64,000 bases of DNA from Dysgonomonas mossii (GTDB taxonomy: Bacteria; Bacteroidota; Bacteroidia; Bacteroidales; Dysgonomonadaceae): contig NZ_SPPK01000001.1 of the NCBI RefSeq assembly GCF_004569505.1, positions 310,001 to 374,000 on the forward strand. The letters are read 5' to 3'. The position numbers and the translations under genes were made by a program. The notes beneath the pieces are model-generated. The model was given only the letters and a program-made list of their open reading frames with translations, made no database searches and was not told the DNA's origin. Positions 19,297 through 28,235 of the stretch are shown here, piece by piece; position 1 is the stretch's first letter; the number at the start of each line of letters is the position of its first letter.

Positions 19297-19330
19297 TCAT
19301 TTTCGCTAATGTGTTTTATTAAAATAGAGA

Positions 19331-20344
19331 TTATTCTATAACAAAGATGATGGTTTCTTCTGTCGGCGCCCAGTCATATACAAATTTTGCGTGCGATGTC
19401 GCATTGCGCACACACATGTGTGAACGGGGTGTAGTGCCTAGTGAAGGGCTGTATTCAATGAATGTGGTACTTGGTGCATTCACCGGAATACCGTGTATAT
19501 ATCCACCATTTGTAAAGCGATTGGCATAAGGAGCAAAGCCTCCTGTTTCCGTTGTGCCATCGACAAGGAAAAACATCTTTACTTTCTTCTCCTGAAGAAC
19601 AAATAGCCCCAGTGGGGTTTCTTGCTGATATGGCGGCTTATGCAAACCTGTTGTGGCGGGATTCATACTTCTTACAATCCATTTTTTATCTACTTTCTCG
19701 AGAGTGACAATATTCTCATTGTTGCGATCTACAAATATTGCATGTTTAAATTGTACGGTATCATGAATTGGTTTTACATATTTCTGAGGAACAAGCCATA
19801 ACTCTTTGGAGTCTGTTGTGGTTATTTTTCTAAAACTCCCGACATTGTCTTTGAATAGTTTTACTAAGGCACCGTCTCTGCCATAACGTTCTCCTGTAAC
19901 AGTATCCGTAGGAAGAAAGAGAGGAATCCCTTGAAATCGTTCTACCCCTAATGTGTCGGCAATGCGTTTGTATTCATTCCTTTTATATTTCTTTACAAGA
20001 GGTGCTTCTCCATTGTTATTCCGATAGTTCTGTAAAATCCCCCAAGCAAAGAATTCTTGTTGGAAATTTTCGAGAATAGCCAAGCCTTGTTTGATCTTCT
20101 CCCATTGGAACTGCCGTGTTGTGTCACGATATGGGTATGTGTCTTGCAGAGTGTATTGGTCGTAAAGAAAATCCTTCTCTATGGTAATATCTTTGGCTTT
20201 TATCCTCTGCATTTTTTGAGCATTCTTCATCAAGAGAGAATCCTGACGTAATTGGCTGAGAAATGAGTCTTGTCCGGCTTTTTCGGAACAAGAATTAAAT
20301 ATAAATAAACAAACGAAAAATAAAGAAATTGTTGTCGCTTTCAT
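19331..20344 (-). CDS. L,D-transpeptidase (YkuD) lipoprotein
   Basis: A 337-residue exported lipoprotein: lipobox IFNSC near residue 18. The C-terminal YkuD domain (about 200-335) has the GGYIHGIP His motif and the catalytic SHMCVRN motif (Cys nucleophile). Such enzymes make 3-3 crosslinks in peptidoglycan or attach lipoproteins to it. The N-terminal 180 residues are charged and unassigned. ATG at 20344 is preferred over a TTG one codon upstream. A single gene between groES and the TlpA pair. Confidence 0.9.
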   Translation of the reverse strand: MKATTISLFFVCLFIFNSCSEKAGQDSFLSQLRQDSLLMKNAQKMQRIKAKDITIEKDFLYDQYTLQDTYPYRDTTRQFQWEKIKQGLAILENFQQEFFAWGILQNYRNNNGEAPLVKKYKRNEYKRIADTLGVERFQGIPLFLPTDTVTGERYGRDGALVKLFKDNVGSFRKITTTDSKELWLVPQKYVKPIHDTVQFKHAIFVDRNNENIVTLEKVDKKWIVRSMNPATTGLHKPPYQQETPLGLFVLQEKKVKMFFLVDGTTETGGFAPYANRFTNGGYIHGIPVNAPSTTFIEYSPSLGTTPRSHMCVRNATSHAKFVYDWAPTEETIIFVIE

Positions 20345-20468
20345 CAAAACGTAAAATGTTTCTTGAAGTTTATATGATATAATTTAAATACCGACATTTC
20401 ATTTTTGTCACATATGATACAAACAATAAAAATGCCTGATTGTTCGATGTTTATATCTACACGTAAAA

Positions 20469-20517
20469 CAAAAAGTAACAAAGGTAACACTTATTTGCAG
20501 AATTTAGAGTGTCACTG
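20469..20517 (-). repeat. Dispersed GTGTCAC repeat, copy C (diverged, inverted)
   Basis: The minus strand of 20469-20491 reads AGTGTTACCTTTGTTACTTT..., 19 of 23 positions identical to the core of copy A at 12403. AGTGACACT lies about 20 bp away, as GTGAC does in copy B. Confidence 0.5.
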
Positions 20518-20656
20518 TTTTTATATCGAACCATCTCTTTATGAGATAATTTTAATCGGTCAAAATACAAAATAAAAGAAAGCTAAAAGTTGCAGTATCA
20601 CATATTTCGCTTTTAAGTATTAAGTGTTAAATAAGCAAGATTATGAACTATTTACT

Positions 20657-20664
20657 TATCTTTG
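20657..20664 (+). promoter_or_regulatory. Promoter -7 element of the tlpA-like pair
   Basis: TATCTTTG, 29 bp before the ATG at 20693; no clear -33 box. Confidence 0.6.
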
Positions 20665-20692
20665 CTTGATATTTACTTAATACCTCTTATTA

Positions 20693-21778
20693 ATGAAAAA
20701 AATCATATTTCTCTTTTTATCAACCCTTGCAATCTTATTCGTTTCTTGTCAGGGTAATTCTTATTCCATAGAAGGAAAGTTTTCGGATAATTCATTCGAC
20801 ACCAAAGTTGCATATTTACAAAAAATAGATAGTATCAACTCTCAGAAGGCAACAGTAATCGACTCCGCAACGATATCTGATGGAAAATTCAGTTTTAAAG
20901 GAACAGCTGATGAGCCTATGATGGGATTTGTATCTGTAGGCAAACTTGAGAATGCAGATAATGATACACCGATAGGAACACTGATATTAGAACCGGGTAA
21001 TATCAAAATTACATTTGATAAAACAAACGTAACTCTTGGAGGAACACCCAAGAATGACGAGTTTAATAATATACACAAGGTAATGAACACTCTTACCGAT
21101 AAGATATCTAAAATTACGCCTCAGGATGCGAACAACCCTGCAATAAGAGCCGAAGTAGATACTTTGCAAAAACAATTGCAGATGTCGACTTTCAATTTTG
21201 CTAAGGCAAATATTTCGAATAAAGCCGGTGAGTTTTTATTTTATTCATCAGCGAAATCATTTAGCAAAGATCAGCTAAAAGAATTGATAGCAGCCAGCGA
21301 TAGTACATTCCGAAACAGAGATGAGATCAAGGCATTGGTAAAAGAATTGGACAGAGTGAAACCTGAAGTAGGTAATCCATACAGTGATGCTCAATTGATA
21401 GATCAAAGTGGACAGATGGTATCCTTGTCTGACTATGTAGGCAAAAATAAATTAGTCTTGATCGATTTCTGGGCTTCATGGTGTCAGCCATGTATTCAGG
21501 AAATACCAAATCTTATAAAAACTTATAATGCATACAAATCTAAAGGTCTTGAAATAGTTGGTATATCAGTTGATGATGATAAAAACAAATGGACTGCAGC
21601 TGTCCAAAACTATAAAATGACCTGGGTGCAATTGGCAGATGCAACAACAATGGCATCGCAATTATACGGAGTGCAAAGCATCCCGCATACATTACTTATA
21701 GATCAAAATGGCGTTGTTATAGCCACCGATTTAAGGGGAAAAGAATTGGAAGATAAAATAGCTGAAATCCTAAAATAA
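20693..21778 (+). CDS. TlpA-type thiol-disulfide lipoprotein with DUF4369 (copy 1)
   Basis: A 361-residue lipoprotein (lipobox LFVSC, C19). The N-terminal DUF4369 domain (about 22-120, SIEGKFSDN ... GFVSVGKLENAD) is followed by a helical linker. A thioredoxin-fold domain (about 232-361) has the active site WASWCQPC (C264, C267) and the cis-Pro SIPHTLLID. Periplasmic-side proteins of this type reduce or exchange disulfides. The next gene is a paralogue 97 bp downstream. Substrates are unknown. Confidence 0.93.
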   Translation: MKKIIFLFLSTLAILFVSCQGNSYSIEGKFSDNSFDTKVAYLQKIDSINSQKATVIDSATISDGKFSFKGTADEPMMGFVSVGKLENADNDTPIGTLILEPGNIKITFDKTNVTLGGTPKNDEFNNIHKVMNTLTDKISKITPQDANNPAIRAEVDTLQKQLQMSTFNFAKANISNKAGEFLFYSSAKSFSKDQLKELIAASDSTFRNRDEIKALVKELDRVKPEVGNPYSDAQLIDQSGQMVSLSDYVGKNKLVLIDFWASWCQPCIQEIPNLIKTYNAYKSKGLEIVGISVDDDKNKWTAAVQNYKMTWVQLADATTMASQLYGVQSIPHTLLIDQNGVVIATDLRGKELEDKIAEILK

Positions 21779-21875
21779 TCTTTAAGTCATAAACAATAAG
21801 AGTTTTGTCTTTGTTTTAAACGTAACTCTTAAAAAATTAAGATATACTATTTATTAACCACTATTTTGATTTAGA

Positions 21876-22985
21876 ATGAAGAAAATAATTTTGTTTCTTG
21901 CAGCAATTGCGATACTTGCTACATCTTGTGTAGAGAAAGATGCTTTTACCATTAAAGGTAAATTACCGAATGGTACGTATGACGGACAACAAGTATATCT
22001 AAAGACTTTAGATGAGAATTGGAAAGACCTTGTGGCTGTTGACACAGTAGATGTTGTTGACGGAGAATTTGTTTTCAAAGGACTAGCCAAAGACGGTGCA
22101 AAAATACATTTCATCTCATTGGATGATGCACCTGACAATATGAACAGACCTGTTTTGGTGATAGTGGAACCCGGACAGATAGAAGTTTCTCTGGATAGCA
22201 TTTCTACAGTAAAAGGTACTCCTTTGAATAATGCTTGCCAAGCGTTTAATACAAAGAGCCAGGCTATAGAAAATGAAATGATGTCTATCTCTTCCAAGTT
22301 GAGGGATGATTCAACGAATACAGCCAATAAAGCTGAACTTGAAAAACAGTATGAAGACAAATATAATGTTTGGACAAAAGAGACTTTCGACTTTGTAAAG
22401 GAAAATATACAAAACCAACTTGGAGTTTATTTCTTATCTCGCAACTTTTATCGCTTCTCTGCCGAACAGCTTAATGAGCTTATTCCGTCTATTAAACCTG
22501 AATATAAGTCTATAGCCAGAATACAAAAGGTAGAGAAAGTAGCCAAAGCTCTTGATGCAACGTCTGTAGGGAAAACATTTACCGATATAAAAGGTAAAAC
22601 TCCGGAAGGAAAAGATATAGCATTAGCAGATTTTGCAGGTAAAGGAAAATATGTCTTGGTCGATTTTTGGGCTTCATGGTGTCCTCCATGTCGTGCCGAA
22701 ATGCCAAAACTTGTAGAACTTTATAAGCAATACAGTGCCAAAGGGGTTGAGATCGTAGGTATTTCTTTAGACAAAACAAATGAAGACTGGGTGAAAGGAA
22801 TCAAGAACCTGAATATTACATGGCCTCAAATTTCAGACCTTAAATTCTGGGATAGTGAAGGTGCTGCAATTTATGGTGTGTCTTCTATTCCTCACTTGAT
22901 GTTGTTAGACAAAGATGGTAAAATATTAGCCAGAGGTCTGAATGCTGAAGAAGCAACTAAAAAGATAGAGGAACTCTTGAAATAA
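21876..22985 (+). CDS. TlpA-type thiol-disulfide lipoprotein with DUF4369 (copy 2)
   Basis: A 369-residue paralogue of the preceding gene with the same order: lipobox LATSC (C18), DUF4369 domain (about 20-120), helical linker, thioredoxin fold with WASWCPPC (C269, C272) and SIPHLMLLD. The active-site dipeptide is Pro-Pro here versus Gln-Pro in copy 1, so the two likely differ in redox potential. It is followed by a bidirectional terminator. The tandem pair probably arose by duplication. Confidence 0.94.
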   Translation: MKKIILFLAAIAILATSCVEKDAFTIKGKLPNGTYDGQQVYLKTLDENWKDLVAVDTVDVVDGEFVFKGLAKDGAKIHFISLDDAPDNMNRPVLVIVEPGQIEVSLDSISTVKGTPLNNACQAFNTKSQAIENEMMSISSKLRDDSTNTANKAELEKQYEDKYNVWTKETFDFVKENIQNQLGVYFLSRNFYRFSAEQLNELIPSIKPEYKSIARIQKVEKVAKALDATSVGKTFTDIKGKTPEGKDIALADFAGKGKYVLVDFWASWCPPCRAEMPKLVELYKQYSAKGVEIVGISLDKTNEDWVKGIKNLNITWPQISDLKFWDSEGAAIYGVSSIPHLMLLDKDGKILARGLNAEEATKKIEELLK

Positions 22986-23005
22986 TAAAAGAGCCGATCA
23001 TAAAT

Positions 23006-23037
23006 AAAAAAGCCTGTTTGCAAAAACAGGCTTTTTT
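23006..23037. terminator. Bidirectional terminator
   Basis: Stem AAAAAAGCCTGTTT / AAACAGGCTTTTTT, loop GCAA, between the convergent tlpA-like gene 2 and the PfkB kinase gene. Confidence 0.9.
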
Positions 23038-23053
23038 GTTACTCAATAGTATC

Positions 23054-24040
23054 TTATAATACTGTCTTTATTTTTTCTATCTCGTCATCTATATCATTCC
23101 ACTCGTTGTCGCCCACTTTAGCCCCTATCTTTTGAATTACGTATGCGGCTAGTAGAGTTCCTATTTGCCCACTGATAAAAAGTGAATAGTTTTGTATCAG
23201 TCCATATATAAATCCGGCTGCATATAGGTCTCCTGCTCCCGTTGTATCTACACAGTTTACTTTGTATGCGGGAACAAATATCTTTTCGTCTCCTTGTTGT
23301 ATCCACGATCCTTTGTCTCCAACTTTCACTATAGCTATATCTGTTTGTTTAGCTAATAAAGAGACGGCTTCTTCGGCTTCTACATTCAATAGGGCTCTTG
23401 CTTCCTCTTCGTTCGCAAAGACGATGTCTGTGTACGTAGGGATAATGTCTAGAAGAAATTGACGGTTTGCTTCCACTACATTATAACTGGCAAGGTCGAG
23501 TACAACTTTTGCTTCTGCTTCTTTGGCTAATTCGATTGCTCTACGGATCAGTGCATGGCTTTGCACCAGATACCCCTCAATGTAGAAATACTTGTAACCT
23601 TCAAAATCGGCTGTTTTAAGCTCTTCTGCATCCAATAGGGCAGCAGCACCTAAGTATGTACCAAAAGTACGCTCTCCGTCCTTAGAGATGAACGTAGATG
23701 CAACACCCGAAGGTTCATCAACCTCGGTCAGGTGAGATTTGATCTTGTATTTATTTAAGTCTTCTTTAAAGAAGTTTCCATAAAAGTCTTTTCCTACCTT
23801 TCCCAGAAAGCCGGTTTCTATTCCCAAACGGGATAAACCTACAATTGTATTCGATGCAGAACCGCCTGATATAATATTCTTTTTTAATTTATTTATTTCA
23901 CCCGATAATATTTCAAACTTCTTGTCATCTATAAGCTGCATGCTACCTTTCGGTAGTTCAAGCAGTTCTAACATCTTATCGTCTTCTATAATTGCCAAAA
24001 CATCCACTAAGGCATTGCCCATTCCTAATACTTTTGCCAT
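23054..24040 (-). CDS. PfkB-family sugar/nucleoside kinase (adenosine-kinase-like)
   Basis: A 328-residue ribokinase-fold enzyme. It has the N-terminal GMGNALVD, the first PfkB signature region ISGGSASNTIVGLSRLG, FLGKVGKDFYG, and the second signature VDTTGAGDLYAAGF with the catalytic Asp. The sequence style is that of the adenosine kinase-like branch widespread in Bacteroidetes, but sugar kinases cannot be separated from it by eye. The ATG at 24040 is chosen because the upstream codons lie too close to the promoter. Confidence 0.9.
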   Translation of the reverse strand: MAKVLGMGNALVDVLAIIEDDKMLELLELPKGSMQLIDDKKFEILSGEINKLKKNIISGGSASNTIVGLSRLGIETGFLGKVGKDFYGNFFKEDLNKYKIKSHLTEVDEPSGVASTFISKDGERTFGTYLGAAALLDAEELKTADFEGYKYFYIEGYLVQSHALIRRAIELAKEAEAKVVLDLASYNVVEANRQFLLDIIPTYTDIVFANEEEARALLNVEAEEAVSLLAKQTDIAIVKVGDKGSWIQQGDEKIFVPAYKVNCVDTTGAGDLYAAGFIYGLIQNYSLFISGQIGTLLAAYVIQKIGAKVGDNEWNDIDDEIEKIKTVL

Positions 24041-24059
24041 TCTTCTTCGTTTTTTTTTG

Positions 24060-24067
24060 CAAAGATA
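24060..24067 (-). promoter_or_regulatory. Promoter -7 element of the PfkB kinase gene
   Basis: Minus strand TATCTTTG, 19 bp before the ATG. It directly abuts the -33 TTG of the divergent tRNA-Asn promoter. Confidence 0.65.
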
Positions 24068-24098
24068 TTGCATAATTCAGAAATAAGGTCTATTTTTG
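24068..24098 (+). promoter_or_regulatory. Promoter of the tandem tRNA-Asn genes
   Basis: TTG (24068-24070), 20-nt spacer, TATTTTTG (24091-24098), then 25 nt to the first tRNA. Confidence 0.7.
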
Positions 24099-24123
24099 CG
24101 TCACTTTTGAGAGAAACAAACAC

Positions 24124-24197
24124 TCTTCCTTAGCTCAGTCGGTTAGAGCATCTGACTGTTAATCAGAGGGTCCTTGGTTCAAGTCCAAGAGGAAGAG
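24124..24197 (+). tRNA. tRNA-Asn (GTT), copy 1
   Basis: A 74-nt cloverleaf: acceptor TCTTCCT/AGGAAGA, anticodon stem TCTGA/TCAGA with loop CTGTTAA, T-loop GGTTCAAGTCC. Confidence 0.97.
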
Positions 24198-24229
24198 CAA
24201 AATAAACAAGATTTCTTCCAAAAGTACAT

Positions 24230-24303
24230 TCTTCCTTAGCTCAGTCGGTTAGAGCATCTGACTGTTAATCAGAGGGTCCTTGGTTCAAGTCCAAGAGGAA
24301 GAG
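24230..24303 (+). tRNA. tRNA-Asn (GTT), copy 2
   Basis: Identical over all 74 nt to copy 1, separated from it by 32 nt and probably in the same transcript. Confidence 0.97.
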
Positions 24304-24305
24304 CA

Positions 24306-24344
24306 AAAAGAGTTACATGAAAATGTAACTCTTTTGTTTTTTTT
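24306..24344 (+). terminator. Intrinsic terminator of the tRNA-Asn operon
   Basis: Stem AAAAGAGTTACAT / ATGTAACTCTTTT with a GAAA tetraloop and an eight-T tail. Confidence 0.9.
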
Positions 24345-24364
24345 ATATAGATACCTCAAAATCA

Positions 24365-26737
24365 TTAATCTTTCAATAGCAGAAGAGACTGAAGATTTAA
24401 AGAGAATCTGACTCCTGCTGTTTTGTAATCGAAGTTGTTGAAAGAAGAAAATACGCCCATCCCAAACAGTCTTGTAATATTTATTGAATAGCCGATCTCT
24501 GAATAGAACTTTATGTCGGGAGTATACAATGTCTTAAAGTGTAGTCCTTCAAAAAATGGTTTTCCTTGTAGAAACGAGAGGCGTTTGAGTAAAAAATATT
24601 GACTAGCATAATTGAATGAGAGTGTAACCCAGTAATGGTTTGCCTGCAATTCATAATTATCGAGCAAAAGAAATGAGTCGAACAACGAGCCCAAGTTGAA
24701 AACAAGGTCGGGCGCACCATAAAACTGGTAATCGGCAAAGTGCAAATTTTTTCTAGGACCGACAAAAGCTCCTGCTTCAAACTTATAGTCTAGTTTATCG
24801 AAATAATTCAATCGGATATTTTGCACAGCTCCGCCTTTTATTTTTCGATATTGTGAATTGTTCGTTTGCCAAGAAGAGAAGCCCTCTTCATACTGAAGAT
24901 GAAAAACAAGGGGTGATTCATTATTCTGGATTGTATAATTTGCAAACGGAACATAAGATAGTCCTACAGAATAATATGTTCTGTCGAAACGCTTATCGGG
25001 GTTTATATTCGGTGTGATATTGTCTCTTTCTATAATCGTAAAATCTGTATTGTTATCTAATCCTGCCCGTCTTTCAACTCCAAGCCCGACTGTTAGCTTT
25101 AGCTTCTTTGTCAGATCTATATCATTATTTACTGAGACATAATCTTTCTGATAGAAAGAATTGTAGTTTTTACCTAGAAACAAAGAGCTGAAATAGTTAT
25201 TATATCGCGTTATGCTTAAGCTATTGAAATCGGCAGTATGGGAGCCGATGGAGAACTTTAGCTTTCCTGCTCTTTCGGGCAAGTAATTATACGTAAAGTC
25301 GCTTCCTCCTATAAGCCGATGTCTTGCTGTCGTATAGTATATGTAAGGGCTGATTTCGAGCTGTTGATCTTTGTCTATTTGCGATTTTAGATAAAAGCGA
25401 TTTCCGAGCCAGAAACCATCCACATAGTTATAATCTCTGAATATCATTTTCACACCACCATATCTCAACGACCACTTGCTAGAGTCATTTCCTAAAAAAT
25501 AATCTCCCAGCAACGCCTTTCCATACCAAGGCTTAGACGCTATTCTTTCTTTTAACCTAAAGTGATCGAGAATTTCCAATCGTTCTGTATTTACAGGAAA
25601 CATTCTTATGCTATCCCAAAATGTGGAATCTTGAGTATAAGTATCTTTGTTAAATGTTATTTTGTCATTGATTTTTGGTCGTTCATCTCCTCTGCTTATA
25701 ACACCTATTGCGTCTCCGCCATTATCTATCTTCTTATATTTTAGAGATGTCAGATATGTAACGTTTCCCTTATTTCCTAATATATTGATGCTTATATCAG
25801 TTTGATATGTAATCGGAAGGTTAGGGTGGCCATCAATTGTCTGATATGTGATTTGATTAACAGTTTCCAGACCTTGGAATTTTCTATACAACTTAGCACA
25901 GGTTATATTACCGTCATCTGTAATGTACAAGTCGCCGTTCAGTAATTTGTAATCATCGTATCGTGGAACAACCTCTATCTTGTTGATGACTTTGCCATCT
26001 TCCAAGTAATAGCCTTTATATTTGAATTTATAATAAGACGATACTCTCCTCCCTAAAGGAGAAATACTGCCATTGAACCAATCGGAGAATAAAGATTCAC
26101 TGAGAAGGCCTATCGCTCCTCTTGTATTCATCGCATCAGCGATATTTCCGGTGTATCCGTTTACCTTAATTTTGTAGCTATCGGGTGCTGTATATTTTAC
26201 TGCACAATTGATTTCCTGATGTATGATCTTATTCTCGAGATCGGAGACATTTACATTCTCTATTTTCTTTAAGACTGTATTTGTGAGCTCTGTTATTCTG
26301 GTTAATGTTAAGTTCCCTTTGATATAGGCACCAGCGTCATACGATGTATAAGATGCCGCTTTTCTTGTTACTTTGTTTAGTATATCGTTTCCTGTCAGTT
26401 CTATTTTCCTATCGGTATTTTGATATTCATAGAATGGATATGGTATGAGTGTAATCTCTACTTCACACGCTTTATCCTTTTGAATAGAAATAGACTGTTT
26501 CTGCGCTTTATATCCTATCTGTTTATAAACAAAAGTGTAGTTTCCCGGTAGAAGATTGATCTGGAATAATCCCTCATTGTTGGTCACCAACCCCTTTTTT
26601 TCTTCTTCTATATAGATAGAAGTATATGGGACAGCGACTCCTGAGGAATTTTTGACAAAACCTTTAAGGTATTGGGAAAAGACCTCACATGGGTATAAAA
26701 ATAACACAAAAACAACTAAAGCAAGGGTAAGCTTCAT
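24365..26737 (-). CDS. DUF5686 outer-membrane protein with carboxypeptidase-like plug domain (copy 1)
   Basis: About 790 residues. Signal peptide (MKLTLALVVFVLFLYPCEVFSQ), then a carboxypeptidase-regulatory-like beta-sandwich (about 23-105, LKGFVKNSSGVAVPYTSIYI ... GYKAQ). The large DUF5686 region follows, ending in alternating beta strands typical of an outer-membrane barrel and a C-terminal hydrophobic strand. A paralogue lies at 42693-45140. I prefer ATG 26737, where the signal peptide begins, over a GTG 27 nt earlier. The role is unknown; likely a surface or transport barrel. Confidence 0.87.
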   Translation of the reverse strand: MKLTLALVVFVLFLYPCEVFSQYLKGFVKNSSGVAVPYTSIYIEEEKKGLVTNNEGLFQINLLPGNYTFVYKQIGYKAQKQSISIQKDKACEVEITLIPYPFYEYQNTDRKIELTGNDILNKVTRKAASYTSYDAGAYIKGNLTLTRITELTNTVLKKIENVNVSDLENKIIHQEINCAVKYTAPDSYKIKVNGYTGNIADAMNTRGAIGLLSESLFSDWFNGSISPLGRRVSSYYKFKYKGYYLEDGKVINKIEVVPRYDDYKLLNGDLYITDDGNITCAKLYRKFQGLETVNQITYQTIDGHPNLPITYQTDISINILGNKGNVTYLTSLKYKKIDNGGDAIGVISRGDERPKINDKITFNKDTYTQDSTFWDSIRMFPVNTERLEILDHFRLKERIASKPWYGKALLGDYFLGNDSSKWSLRYGGVKMIFRDYNYVDGFWLGNRFYLKSQIDKDQQLEISPYIYYTTARHRLIGGSDFTYNYLPERAGKLKFSIGSHTADFNSLSITRYNNYFSSLFLGKNYNSFYQKDYVSVNNDIDLTKKLKLTVGLGVERRAGLDNNTDFTIIERDNITPNINPDKRFDRTYYSVGLSYVPFANYTIQNNESPLVFHLQYEEGFSSWQTNNSQYRKIKGGAVQNIRLNYFDKLDYKFEAGAFVGPRKNLHFADYQFYGAPDLVFNLGSLFDSFLLLDNYELQANHYWVTLSFNYASQYFLLKRLSFLQGKPFFEGLHFKTLYTPDIKFYSEIGYSINITRLFGMGVFSSFNNFDYKTAGVRFSLNLQSLLLLKD

Positions 26738-26927
26738 CCTTTGATTTCCATAATAAACTATCACCCTTCAAAATTAATATTATTGTAGAATCAAAGAACT
26801 TTGCTTATTGTCAATCTTATTCAACAAGAGAAATTATAACATTTTATCACATTTTTGTGACAATAAGAGAAGAGTATGACTTGCTTTAAAACTAGTAGTA
26901 TTGATTTAAAATGTAGTTTGGTGTTTA

Positions 26928-27377
26928 TTATAAATCAGTGTAGTTAGGTATATCCGATAGATAATTGAAGGACTGTTTATCATAGTCCATTATGCAGCAA
27001 TAATGATTCAGGCCATTGGACACGATCAGATACTTAACTTTCAATACAATGTTATACCTTACAATCTGATCAAAGACTTGTTGTGTGATATCTACATCCG
27101 GCGCCTTATATTCTATAATCATCAGGGGGGATAAATCACGATTATACACTACCGAATCGCAGCGTTTTTTCATCTTGTTAAGATCTATCTGAATTTCGTT
27201 CGCAATTAGGGCTGCGGGATAGCCTTTTTCTCTTAACAAAAAGTTCACAAAGTGTTGCCTGACCCACTCTTCGGGTGTCAATGCTACAAACTTACGCCGT
27301 AAAGGGTCTAAGATAGAGAGTTTTCCACCTATCTTTTTTACATTTATATCGAAGGACGGTAAATTTAACTCTAACAT
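26928..27377 (-). CDS. Stand-alone HsdR N-terminal-type nuclease domain protein
   Basis: A 149-residue protein matching the type I restriction enzyme R N-terminal domain (HSDR_N). It has EWVRQHFVNFLL, then RCDSVVYNRD and IIEYKAP, giving the D and ExK of a PD-(D/E)xK nuclease core. There is no helicase or translocase part and no hsdM/hsdS nearby. Single-domain versions like this are common and chromosomal in Bacteroidetes, which argues against a restriction system. It is divergent from the AMP nucleosidase gene. Function unknown. Confidence 0.82.
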   Translation of the reverse strand: MLELNLPSFDINVKKIGGKLSILDPLRRKFVALTPEEWVRQHFVNFLLREKGYPAALIANEIQIDLNKMKKRCDSVVYNRDLSPLMIIEYKAPDVDITQQVFDQIVRYNIVLKVKYLIVSNGLNHYCCIMDYDKQSFNYLSDIPNYTDL

Positions 27378-27381
27378 TTGC

Positions 27382-27389
27382 TACCTTTG
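27382..27389 (+). promoter_or_regulatory. Promoter -7 element of the AMP nucleosidase operon
   Basis: TACCTTTG, 66 bp before the ATG at 27456 and just outside the start of the divergent HSDR_N gene. Confidence 0.6.
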
Positions 27390-27455
27390 TTAAATCCGCA
27401 TATCAAATAATAAGGGATAGTGCTTGTTTATTAGACGAACAAAAGTAGAATTTAT

Positions 27456-28235
27456 ATGAAAACAAAACAAGAAATTGTCGCAAATTGGCTGCCACGCTAT
27501 ACGAAAAGACCACTCGAGCAATTTACAAAATATATATTATTAACCAACTTTGCCAAATACGTAGAAGTTTTTGCTCATCACTTTAATGTCCCTATTTTAG
27601 GATTGGATGGTAATATGCCAAATGCCTCGGCAGAAGGAATTACAATTATAAATTTTGGAATGGGTAGCGCCAATGCTGCTACTATAATGGATCTGTTGAG
27701 TGCAGTAGAGCCCGAAGCTGTACTTTTTCTTGGAAAGTGTGGAGGGCTGAAAAAGCATAATAATTTAGGGGATTATATATTACCGATAGCGGCTATCAGA
27801 GGAGAAGGAACATCGAATGATTATCTTCCACCCGAAGTGCCGTCTTTACCTGCTTTCAGCCTTTTGAGATCGGTATCTTCTACGATACGTAACCATAATA
27901 AGGATTACTGGACAGGAACGGTATACACCACTAATAGACGTGTCTGGGAACATGATGATAAGTTTAAGGAATATCTTCTTCAGATACGAACTATGGCTGT
28001 AGATATGGAAACTGCAACACTGTTTACTTGCGGCTTTGCAAATCAGATACCCACAGGGGCATTACTCTTAGTGTCGGATCAGCCAATGATTTCTGATGGT
28101 GTAAAAACGGAGAAAAGTGATAACGTTGTCACAAAGAATTTTGTAGAGGAGCATGTCATAGTGGGTATCGAATCGCTAATGACTTTGATTAATAACGGAG
28201 AAACAGTAAAACACCTACGCTTCGAAACATGGTAA
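27456..28235 (+). CDS. amn: AMP nucleosidase
   Basis: Splits AMP into adenine and ribose 5-phosphate. The 259-residue protein is the short form common in Bacteroidetes: only the nucleoside phosphorylase-like domain, without the N-terminal domain of E. coli Amn. Visible motifs are INFGMGSANAATIMDLL, FLGKCGGLKKH, and VDMETATLFTCGF with the catalytic Glu of the PNP/UDP family, followed by LLVSDQP. Its stop overlaps the holA start by 7 nt. Confidence 0.92.
   Translation: MKTKQEIVANWLPRYTKRPLEQFTKYILLTNFAKYVEVFAHHFNVPILGLDGNMPNASAEGITIINFGMGSANAATIMDLLSAVEPEAVLFLGKCGGLKKHNNLGDYILPIAAIRGEGTSNDYLPPEVPSLPAFSLLRSVSSTIRNHNKDYWTGTVYTTNRRVWEHDDKFKEYLLQIRTMAVDMETATLFTCGFANQIPTGALLLVSDQPMISDGVKTEKSDNVVTKNFVEEHVIVGIESLMTLINNGETVKHLRFETW

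Larger units (their letters stand above)
20345..20692. other. Intergenic region between divergent ykuD-like and tlpA-like genes
   Basis: A 348-bp AT-rich gap. It contains an inverted, diverged copy of the GTGTCAC repeat (20469-20517) and the plus-strand -7 element TATCTTTG at 20657. No ORF of interest. Confidence 0.6.

Noticed and set aside
19168..19330. CIRCE operator upstream of groES
   Set aside because: The inverted repeat TTAGCACTC-N9-GAGTGCTAA is absent.
24124..24303. Tandem tRNA-Asn as an attachment site
   Set aside because: Both copies are complete with their own terminator, and ordinary genes flank them.
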